Source: Balneola sp. (GTDB lineage Bacteria; Bacteroidota; Rhodothermia; Balneolales; Balneolaceae). From it: a stretch of 64,000 bases of DNA. The notes under the pieces were generated by a model that was not told the origin of the DNA, ran no database searches, and worked only from the letters and a program-made list of their open reading frames with translations. How positions within the stretch are numbered: the first letter of the stretch is position 1; every line of letters begins with the position of its first letter. The position numbers and the translations under genes were made by a program. Shown here in pieces: positions 55,205 through 61,751 of the stretch. The DNA is taken from assembly GCA_002694685.1 (NCBI GenBank), contig NZMW01000001.1, forward strand, positions 372,001-436,000, in the 5' to 3' direction.

Positions 55205-55699
55205 TTATGCATTTACTGTGCAACCGTGTTTAAGCTCTTCTTGGCTGGGAACTTCAAACTTTGGTTCCATGAAGTTGAACATCATATCGGTTACCTCAAA
55301 AGCATACACAGATGGGTCTTTTTCTAAATTACGTTTTTTGATACGCTTTTTGCGAATATCCTTTGGTGCATCCAAGTAATGGATTTCAGCATTTATACCC
55401 AGTTCCTTAGCTCTGTTAACAAACACATCTCTTTGCTCTTTAGTAGTAAAGCCTAAATCTAAAACGACATTTCCATCAAGAACTAAAATTTGTTTACTTA
55501 CTTCCCATATTTGTTCATAGCATCTGTTTACTCGCTCAATCATCCACGAGTAATCAAGTGAAACCATGTCTTCAGAGAATAACGTTTGCATCCATGGGTC
55601 TATAGAAAACCGAACTGCGCCGCTTTTCTTAGATAAAGATAATGAATAAGTCGTTTTACCAACCCCGGTTGGGCCGCAAACTAAAATTAATTTTGCCAT
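55205..55699 (-). CDS. Small P-loop kinase-like ATPase
   Basis: 164 residues. Walker A GPTGVGKT is at 9-16, followed by a zeta-toxin/shikimate-kinase-like layout: FSIDPWMQTLF, VLDGNVVLDLGF and a late Arg-rich lid (RKKRIKKRNLEK near 125-136). This pattern occurs in AAA_33-type nucleotide or antibiotic kinases. The substrate is unknown. The unusual flanks and adjacent repeats suggest it is accessory DNA. Confidence 0.75.
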   Translation of the reverse strand: MAKLILVCGPTGVGKTTYSLSLSKKSGAVRFSIDPWMQTLFSEDMVSLDYSWMIERVNRCYEQIWEVSKQILVLDGNVVLDLGFTTKEQRDVFVNRAKELGINAEIHYLDAPKDIRKKRIKKRNLEKDPSVYAFEVTDMMFNFMEPKFEVPSQEELKHGCTVNA

Positions 55700-55809
55700 A
55701 TAAACTCGATTTCTCTTTTATGCATTACGACCCAGCGTTTAAACGGCGCGGAGTTTATGATTTATTTGAAGTAGCGAAATAAATTCCTGGCAATCAAGTT
55801 CCATCGTGA

Positions 55810-55915
55810 ATGTAACCTCTGCCCTTTTACGTTGGGATAAGCCGATTGCCTGTATGGAAGTCGGAGACTTCCGGGGCGAGAACTTTTAAGTCTCCGCATC
55901 GCTTAAGCGATTTTT
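55810..55915 (-). repeat. Composite palindromic repeat, copy E (longest)
   Basis: Contains the CTCTGCCCTTTTACGTTGGG lead-in, the hairpin GGAAGTC-GGA-GACTTCC (55856-55872) and the CTTTTAAGTC arm (55882-55891), followed by GCTTAAGC instead of the usual right arm. It lies 6 bases downstream of the HNH gene stop. Confidence 0.7.
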
Positions 55916-55920
55916 TAGAA

Positions 55921-56589
55921 CTATCCATAGTGTTTTTTGCGGTGACAATTTGGACATAGTGCAACAACATTTTCTAATGTATCCTCTCCACCATCTGAAA
56001 GCGATTTGATGTGATGTACTTCGAGAAAAGGAGTTCCATCCGATGCTCGGTGAAATGGAGCAGGCTTCTTGCAGTTCTCACAAAATCCATCTGCTCGTTT
56101 TAATGCCTCAACAATAATGTCTGGATTGCGTCGATAGGTATAAGAATAAACTCGTTGTCTTTTTGGTCTTTTTTCCGCATTTGCTATGCGTTCATAGCGT
56201 GCTGCAGATGTATCTTTTCTGGATTTTGCTATTTCCGCAGTTTCGTCATCAATTAATGTTTTTATATTAATGATGCTCTCTCCGTTTTCCAGAAAGGCAA
56301 TGATCGAACTGAAATCCTGACTATCAGTTCTAAGAACATCTATTGCTTTAGATTCCGGTATGTCTTGAAATATTCCACGAAAAGCGGCTTTCAATCCCAG
56401 AAAATGCAGAATGCCCATAGACTGATAGCCTTTGGATACATTTCGATCCAGTCCAAGGACATCTTCATCCAGTTGTCTATGGGTTTTGCTAAAGAAAAGC
56501 CATCCACGAATTACTTGTGCACGCAATTCGTCGCTGTAGGCATCAAATTCTCTGCTTCTATTGCTGGGGTCTAATTTCGGAATATTCAT
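55921..56589 (-). CDS. HNH endonuclease-domain protein
   Basis: 222 residues. The C-terminal HNH domain is intact: C170-x2-C173, LEVHH (His192-His193), N207 and C212-x2-C215-H216, so a structural zinc plus beta-beta-alpha metal nuclease site. The N-terminal 150 residues are helical and not recognised. A McrA-like restriction nuclease or a phage-type nuclease are both possible. The start lies 12 bases from the end of the attC-like element at 56601-56722. Confidence 0.82.
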   Translation of the reverse strand: MNIPKLDPSNRSREFDAYSDELRAQVIRGWLFFSKTHRQLDEDVLGLDRNVSKGYQSMGILHFLGLKAAFRGIFQDIPESKAIDVLRTDSQDFSSIIAFLENGESIINIKTLIDDETAEIAKSRKDTSAARYERIANAEKRPKRQRVYSYTYRRNPDIIVEALKRADGFCENCKKPAPFHRASDGTPFLEVHHIKSLSDGGEDTLENVVALCPNCHRKKHYG

Positions 56590-56600
56590 TTATGAGTTCT

Positions 56601-56722
56601 AACGGTCTGCGGTTTAACCGGCTTGGCTTTATTGGCTGGTAATGTAGTTAAAACTGGGAATTTCAATAAGCCAACAAATTTTGAATCGGCAAACAGCAGC
56701 CAAGTCCGCATTGAAACCGTTG
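56601..56722 (-). other. attC-like folded element
   Basis: On the minus strand, CAACGGT at one end pairs with ACCGTT at the other (56716-56722 with 56601-56606). After unpaired spacers of 7 and 12 bases, a second stem CGGACTTGGCT / AGCCAAGCCG pairs with one bulged A (56698-56708 with 56619-56628). About 70 bases form the terminal loop. Two stems, asymmetric spacer, an extrahelical base and AAC...GTT ends are the layout of integron attC sites. The GTTRRRY box reads GTTAGAA (one mismatch). No integrase gene is in the window. Confidence 0.45.
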
Positions 56723-56735
56723 CTATGCAAATATT

Positions 56736-56891
56736 TTACGAATTGCTATTAGAAGAATCTGAACTTGATTCGGATGATTGAGCTGAAGACTCTGGTCTTT
56801 TTAAACTTCCCAAATTATTTAGGCTTTTTTCTTCTTGTGATGGGCTATTCGATTGATTTGTGTTCTTTTTGGAATCATTGTTATCAGACAT
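56736..56891 (-). CDS. 51-residue Ser/Asn-rich protein, small-gene cluster member 4
   Basis: ATG at 56891, TAA at 56736-56738. It is disordered and polar, ending in a run of Ser, Asp and Asn. The one hydrophobic island, EKSLNNLGSLKRPE (residues 21-34), matches the motif SLNKLGRLKK in the 42-residue protein of the same cluster. It starts 11 bases after the membrane protein gene. Unknown function; coding status is supported by tight spacing and the shared motif. Confidence 0.5.
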   Translation of the reverse strand: MSDNNDSKKNTNQSNSPSQEEKSLNNLGSLKRPESSAQSSESSSDSSNSNS

Positions 56892-56902
56892 AATGATATG
56901 AT

Positions 56903-57289
56903 TTAATTGATGTTTATTACTCCAATAATAATAGTAAAAAGTATTCCAATTGAGAAGAAAAGAACAGCCATATAATCAAAAAAACCAAGTACTTTATCGT
57001 TTTTTCTTGTCTCAGAAGAAAGAAGTTTTTCTATATATTTTGCATTTCGGCTGAAAATGACGATAACTGAAGCTATACACAGTGTAAAGGAGATAAATGC
57101 GATGTAATACAGCATTGAATGACAGGGAGCAATATTCTCTTTGAATTGAAGAAAAGTTACTAACAAGCCTACCCCTCCAGAGGATAAGGTCAATAATGCT
57201 TTATCCCTCTCCATCTTCGATTGTATCCAAGCATTTATTGATGCTGATCGAAAAACTTCGTCTTCTTTATCATTTTGATTTTTTCTCAT
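56903..57289 (-). CDS. Small-gene cluster member 3: three-helix membrane protein
   Basis: 128 residues from ATG 57289 (a GTG is 3 bases upstream). A charged amphipathic N-terminus (RSASINAWIQSKMERDKALLT) precedes three membrane segments: LTLSSGGVGLLVTFLQF, YYIAFISFTLCIASVIVIFS and FDYMAVLFFSIGILFTIIIGV, with a basic/acidic loop (RNAKYIEKLLSSETRKNDK). The layout recalls small membrane effectors near defence loci, but no family is recognised. It overlaps the 42-residue gene by 20 bases. Confidence 0.62.
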   Translation of the reverse strand: MRKNQNDKEDEVFRSASINAWIQSKMERDKALLTLSSGGVGLLVTFLQFKENIAPCHSMLYYIAFISFTLCIASVIVIFSRNAKYIEKLLSSETRKNDKVLGFFDYMAVLFFSIGILFTIIIGVININ

Positions 57290-57398
57290 CACTCTTATTT
57301 TTTTTTACTGTAACTTTTAAAGAATCATCTTTCTTTAACCTTCCTAATTTATTTAAACTCTCTTTTAGAATTTCTTTTCGGGTTATTTCTTTGCTCAT
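57270..57398 (-). CDS. Small-gene cluster member 2: 42-residue basic protein
   Basis: ATG at 57398 and TGA at 57270-57272. The sequence is highly basic with a Lys-rich tail (KKNKSDEKKSK) and the core KESLNKLGRLKKDD (residues 12-25). The frame is open further upstream, but ATG 57398 is the first Met after the previous stop (11-base gap). The core motif recurs in the 51-residue protein. Unknown function. Confidence 0.5.
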   Translation of the reverse strand: MSKEITRKEILKESLNKLGRLKKDDSLKVTVKKNKSDEKKSK

Positions 57399-57409
57399 AA
57401 CTTTAAGAA

Positions 57410-57718
57410 TTATTTTATAAATATTACGTCTGAAACTACATCTGTTGCTGCTACAGTTAATTGACAATTAAAATTACCCATCATATTAATTTCAGTTGCT
57501 TCAATCTCAGCCTTAACAACCTCAAATACTACTTGTGCATTTTCCCCACTTACAGACTTAAATAGCGTTGTACCATTATGAGTTTTGTCTGAAGAATAAG
57601 AAGATCCTAACAAACTGAAGCTATTTACTTCTTTCATTAAAGAAATTAACTTTTCCAGTTGCTCTTTGCTACAATTCTTTTCAGTAATGTGTAATATTAC
57701 AGCATATGGTCTTGACAT
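57410..57718 (-). CDS. Small-gene cluster member 1: 102-residue soluble protein
   Basis: Preceded by a good ribosome site (AGAGGAAG). The alternation of strands and helices (YAVILHITEK, KEQLEKLISLMKEV, ENAQVVFEVVKAEIEA, NCQLTVAATDVV) suggests a compact alpha/beta, possibly ferredoxin-like, fold. No family is recognised and no catalytic residues stand out. First gene of a four-gene set ending at 56736. Confidence 0.6.
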   Translation of the reverse strand: MSRPYAVILHITEKNCSKEQLEKLISLMKEVNSFSLLGSSYSSDKTHNGTTLFKSVSGENAQVVFEVVKAEIEATEINMMGNFNCQLTVAATDVVSDVIFIK

Positions 57719-57851
57719 AATCTTCCTCTTTTTTGGGTTCTATTGGCAAAACAAAATATTATATGAACAAAGGCTTGGTTAGCAAACGGAAGATAAAATC
57801 CCGAAATCGCCCTTTAAACCCATTATTTGTTGTATTTAGGATGTTCTCCGT

Positions 57852-57910
57852 CTCGTAAGTTGGATAATATCAACGGATAACATCATTCTAACTCGTAACA
57901 AGATAACATC
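57852..57910. repeat. Phased GATAAYATC direct repeats
   Basis: GATAATATC or GATAACATC begins at 57863, 57876 and 57902 (steps of 13 and 26 bases). CTCGTAA begins at 57852 and 57892 (40-base step), so the unit CTCGTAA...GATAAYATC occurs twice. The 13-base phasing would suit a repeatedly bound protein. Confidence 0.55.
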
Positions 57911-58020
57911 TTAACTCATTATTACAACTGTAATTAATCCCAAATTATTAAAAACTGTCCCACAGCTAATACCGAAAGCTTAAAGCTTTAAAAGAGAGCT
58001 ATGTTTATTTCAAAATCCAG

Positions 58021-58040
58021 ATTCCTGCCTTCGCAGGAAT
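58021..58040. repeat. Short REP-like hairpin
   Basis: ATTCCTGC-CTTC-GCAGGAAT, a perfect 8-bp stem. The surrounding CCAGATTCCTGCCTTCGCAG pattern is of the kind scattered through intergenic DNA of many bacteria. One copy here. Confidence 0.6.
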
Positions 58041-58074
58041 GACAATTGTGGTTGAGTTGTAGTGGCATAAAAAA

Positions 58075-58090
58075 AGCTCCCGAAGGAGCT
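58075..58090 (-). terminator. Intrinsic terminator
   Basis: AGCTCC-CGAA-GGAGCT with runs of A before and T after, functional on either strand, same stem-loop as at 50609-50624. On the minus strand it ends the mRNA of the propeller-amidohydrolase gene. Confidence 0.8.
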
Positions 58091-58104
58091 TTTTTCGTTA
58101 TTCA

Positions 58105-58146
58105 TGAATCGTTATTCGGGTAAACCTGAATCCGAATAACGATTCA
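58105..58146. repeat. 15-bp perfect inverted repeat
   Basis: TGAATCGTTATTCGG (58105-58119) and CCGAATAACGATTCA (58132-58146) are exact complements around a 12-base loop, 20 bases after the stop at 58167 on the minus strand. Together with 58075-58090 it makes a double-hairpin 3' end. Confidence 0.75.
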
Positions 58147-58166
58147 CCATTTTTACCATTAACGAA

Positions 58167-61100
58167 TCATTTTTCGCCCGGTAAGGTCATTTGGGATGGA
58201 TTCGGGAATTCCCACTCATAAGGACCGGCTTTCACCTGCATTGGGTACAGCTGGTCGAGGGTATTACCATCATAGAGTCTTCCGTTTTTCATCACCATTT
58301 GTATGGTGTTGGTGTTTCGGAGATCATCCAGCGGGTTGGCGTTCAGAATAACCAAATCTGCCAGTTTACCGGATTCAATGGAACCGAGGTCACCGTCTAA
58401 GCCAATAGCGGTAGCACCGTCAATCGTGGCCACCTGAAGGGCATCGTGGTTATCCATCCCTCCTGCAGCAACCGACCATAGCTCCCAATGGAAACCTAAG
58501 CCCTGCAGCTGTCCGTGACTACCCACACCGGAAAGTCCGCCTGCTTCTTTCAGATCTTTCTGGAAAACGGCAAGCTTTTGAAAAACGTGCTCATCATCAT
58601 GGAACCAGCCCGGACGTCGGCGTGACTTGGAAGCCAGCTCGGTGTACGGAGTAAAGGTTCTGAGCTTCTCATCAAAGAATGGGTTTTCGCGAGAGTAATA
58701 ATAATTCTCAGCCCACGGTCCGCCATAAGAAACCAGTAAGGTTGGCGTCACTGCCATTTGCAGATCAGCCACCGTTGTTACCACATCACTGTAAATCGGG
58801 TAAATCGGCAGCGAATGCTCATGTCCGGGATAACCATCCAGAAGCTGAGTCATATTCAGTTTCCAGTCTAAGGCACCTTCGGTCGTTGGCATGATGCTTT
58901 GCTCTTTAGCCGCCATCAAAATCCACTGACGCTGCTGGCGATTCCCAGCCAGGTACATCTTAATGGTTTTGGTGTTGTAGTACTTGCTGTACTGCTTCAT
59001 CACGTCCTGAGCATGCTCGAGGCTTTTGATATTGTACGCCCAGAAACCAAGTCCGGGTCCGGTAGAATACACGCGCGGACCTTCCATCATACCGGTTTCA
59101 ACCATATCAGAATAGGTCAAAACATCGGTGGTAGCTGTTTGAGGATCACGGGTTGTGGTTACACCATAGGCAAGATTTGCGGCATAGCCCCAGAAGCGTT
59201 GCTTGTGAATGCCCCATGCAGCCCAAAGGTGAGCATGCGTATCAACGAAACCGGGAACAATGGTTTTGCCACTCATATCCATGGTTTCGGCACCACTTGG
59301 CGCTGAAAGGTTGGTTCCCACTTCAATAATGCGGTTGTTCTCAATCAGGATATCTCCGTTTTCAATCACCTCGTCACCATTCATAGTAATGATGCGTGCA
59401 TTTTGAAGAAGAATGGTTCCTTCCGGAATGTCTCTGGTAACCACCACTTCGATGCTGAGTTCTTCCGGCATATAGCCTTTGTCCTCTTCCTTCTCTTCGT
59501 CTTCTTCATCCGATTCTTCCTCTGTCTCCTCTTCCGCATCACCGGAATCGTCATCAGAATCATCGTCTTTTTTCATTTTCTCTTCTTCCTTCTTCTTCTC
59601 AGCTTCGGCTTCCTTGGCGGCTTCTACGCTGTCAGCATAGGCTTCGGCATCATCCAGATCATAGATGAAATGTCCGTGGCCAATGGACCAGTGTACTTTT
59701 CCGGCATCATCAGACCACTGCGGGAATTGTCCACCAATGGTTGTCAGTTTTTTGGAAGGAAATGCTGCACTCGGCGCACTTGCAACGGATATTCTTGGCG
59801 TATCGCCACCTACTTTAGGGACGGTAACCACGTAAATATCGTTGTTGATAAGCGCCATAGCCTGATCTCCGCTCGGGGCCATCGTAATTAACCCGGCATT
59901 GGAAGGAGGATTATTTTCTTTCGCAGCTTCTTCAGGATGCAGCATATCCGGAGTCGGATAATTGGTGCCCATCTCATTAAAGCCTGCCGTAGTAATACCG
60001 GTTACACGAACGTACTCTTTCTCATCGGTTCCATCCCATCGGATAGAAAGCAAGGTTCCGTTTCCTCTGTTCATGTAGATTCGGTCATTGGACTTCACAA
60101 AGTGAGGATTACCTCGTCCACTGCTCTTAGCAATGAAGTTTGCATTTCCTCCATCCGGAGAAACCCATACGATATCTTCAGTAGATCCAAAGGCATTAGG
60201 CCCGATGGATTGGTCATAACTTCTGTTATCGCCCTTCAGAGCCACAATTCGGTTGCTGTTGTACGACCAGGCCGGATCACTGTACACACCCGGTTCGTTA
60301 GTGATTTTCTCAGCACGAACACGTCGGGCATTAGGATTTACTTTGTATAAAGCCCCGCCGTTTTCCATATCGTAGGTGGCATACACAATCCATTTTCCAT
60401 CGGGAGACCAAACAGGCTGAGCTTCAATAAGGTCAGAGTCGGTCACTCGTTTAGGCTCACCATCCGGTAAGTTTTGGATGTATAATTTATTCAGAACGGT
60501 AAACGCCAGTTGCTCTCCATTCGGTGAAGGCACGGCATCCCGAATTTGTGTAGCAATCATTTCCTTGTTGTCATCCACCGGATATTTGAAGAAAACTTCA
60601 GGCCCAGCTTCGAGGTGAGCGTTTACTTCAAACGGAATTTCAGTAGCTTCTCCACTTGTGATGTTAATACTGTAAATGCTTCCACTGTAGTACGTTAATA
60701 AGTTCTTACTATCTGGTGTGAAGGTCATTCCGGGCAACACTCCCATCGTAGCAATGGATTCTTGATCGTCTCGTTGAACCGGATAAGCCAACCATCTTTC
60801 ATCACCGGTTTCCATATCTCTAAGCACTAAGCCGGTCTTATCTTCATATCGGGAACCGTACACCATCCACTTCCCATCATCCGATAAAGTTGGAGTGAAT
60901 GCTGATCCGTAGCGCGAGGTAATGGTTCTTCTGGAGCCATCCTCCCGATCGTAGCGAGCTATCTGATACTGTGGAAGCTGGGCATTGTAGTTCCATGCTC
61001 CATTTCGCTGTGAGAAATACACATAACGACCATCCGGTGAAACCGCAGGGTCAATAATCTTTAGGTTGGCAGGTTCGCCAATGAGAGCTGTTCCGCTGCC

Positions 61101-61655
61101 GCCTTCTTTGTGAATCATCCATAATTTTGGAGTCAATCCACCTTTAGAAGCAATGATATATTCACCGTCGGGAGTCCAGTCGGCATTGGTATAGCGGGTA
61201 TTTCCGCCTTTGGTAACCTGTGTAATCTCAGACGTGTCGGCGACTTCCACATAGTATAAATCTTCTTCGCCGGAGGCATCAGAAGTAAATAAAACGTATT
61301 TGCCATCCGGGCTGTATCGTGGATGCGTATCAAACGCCATTCCATCGGTTAGTTGCTCCGCTTCTCCTCCACTTGCAGGGATTCGAAAAATGTCTCCCAT
61401 CATATCAAAAACTATATGTTGTCCGTCCGGACTTATATCCAGCGACATCCAGGTTGCTTCCGTAGTCGAGAATTCAACAATGCGTCCCGGCTTCATCGGT
61501 AATTCGTTGTCAGCCTTTGGTATGGTCGTTGTATCCGTTTCAGTGGTGTCTTGCCTCATTTCATAAGCAGAAGCCGTAACACTCTGAATTGCAAACACTC
61601 CCATCATTAAACACAGTGGAATCTGAGCCCACTTCTTTAAAGTAAATGTAGTCAT
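58167..61655 (-). CDS. Exported TolB-propeller/amidohydrolase fusion protein
   Basis: 1162 residues. After a signal peptide (ending VTASA, about residue 30), residues about 55-660 consist of TolB/WD40-like blades (SPDGKYVLFTSDASG, SPDGKWIVYATYD). A linker rich in Asp, Glu and Lys follows (about 680-735). The C-terminal amidohydrolase barrel (about 745-1140) has VDTHAHLWAAWG (HxH), NTKTIKMYLAG, and GSIESGKLADLVILN. Such fusions are frequent in Bacteroidota-like and Gemmatimonas-like bacteria; the substrate is unknown, peptide or imide bonds are likely. Confidence 0.87.
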   Translation of the reverse strand: MTTFTLKKWAQIPLCLMMGVFAIQSVTASAYEMRQDTTETDTTTIPKADNELPMKPGRIVEFSTTEATWMSLDISPDGQHIVFDMMGDIFRIPASGGEAEQLTDGMAFDTHPRYSPDGKYVLFTSDASGEEDLYYVEVADTSEITQVTKGGNTRYTNADWTPDGEYIIASKGGLTPKLWMIHKEGGSGTALIGEPANLKIIDPAVSPDGRYVYFSQRNGAWNYNAQLPQYQIARYDREDGSRRTITSRYGSAFTPTLSDDGKWMVYGSRYEDKTGLVLRDMETGDERWLAYPVQRDDQESIATMGVLPGMTFTPDSKNLLTYYSGSIYSINITSGEATEIPFEVNAHLEAGPEVFFKYPVDDNKEMIATQIRDAVPSPNGEQLAFTVLNKLYIQNLPDGEPKRVTDSDLIEAQPVWSPDGKWIVYATYDMENGGALYKVNPNARRVRAEKITNEPGVYSDPAWSYNSNRIVALKGDNRSYDQSIGPNAFGSTEDIVWVSPDGGNANFIAKSSGRGNPHFVKSNDRIYMNRGNGTLLSIRWDGTDEKEYVRVTGITTAGFNEMGTNYPTPDMLHPEEAAKENNPPSNAGLITMAPSGDQAMALINNDIYVVTVPKVGGDTPRISVASAPSAAFPSKKLTTIGGQFPQWSDDAGKVHWSIGHGHFIYDLDDAEAYADSVEAAKEAEAEKKKEEEKMKKDDDSDDDSGDAEEETEEESDEEDEEKEEDKGYMPEELSIEVVVTRDIPEGTILLQNARIITMNGDEVIENGDILIENNRIIEVGTNLSAPSGAETMDMSGKTIVPGFVDTHAHLWAAWGIHKQRFWGYAANLAYGVTTTRDPQTATTDVLTYSDMVETGMMEGPRVYSTGPGLGFWAYNIKSLEHAQDVMKQYSKYYNTKTIKMYLAGNRQQRQWILMAAKEQSIMPTTEGALDWKLNMTQLLDGYPGHEHSLPIYPIYSDVVTTVADLQMAVTPTLLVSYGGPWAENYYYSRENPFFDEKLRTFTPYTELASKSRRRPGWFHDDEHVFQKLAVFQKDLKEAGGLSGVGSHGQLQGLGFHWELWSVAAGGMDNHDALQVATIDGATAIGLDGDLGSIESGKLADLVILNANPLDDLRNTNTIQMVMKNGRLYDGNTLDQLYPMQVKAGPYEWEFPNPSQMTLPGEK

Positions 61656-61751
61656 GTTATTAAGTGATTAGTTGTAGTTTAAAATCATCCCTACGGAATT
61701 AAAGCAAATTGTTACTCCCGTGTTTGAATAATTTTCTGAATATGGATTTGA

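Larger units (their letters stand above)
57719..58166. other. 448-base intergenic region with repeats and hairpins
   Basis: No gene is supported. It holds GATAAYATC repeats (57863-57910), the AAGCTTAAAGCTTTAAAAGAGAGCT-like trace of the dispersed repeat near 57970, a small ATTCCTGC-CTTC-GCAGGAAT hairpin, an intrinsic terminator and a 15-bp inverted repeat. A promoter for the small-gene cluster must lie at the left end, but no convincing box was found. Confidence 0.6.

Noticed and set aside
57399-57467. Longer form of the 42-residue protein starting at 57467
   Set aside because: It would overlap the 102-residue gene by 58 bases; ATG 57398 lies 11 bases after that stop, in keeping with the rest of the cluster.
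57762-57850. Possible further attC right end (TCCGTTTGCTAACC on the minus strand) upstream of the small-gene cluster
   Set aside because: Only five bases pair with a left partner, and no second stem is present.
59381-59563. Opposite- or same-strand ORFs inside the acidic-linker coding region of the fusion protein
   Set aside because: They are by-products of the low-complexity Asp/Glu/Lys codons; the long frame is clearly the coding one.
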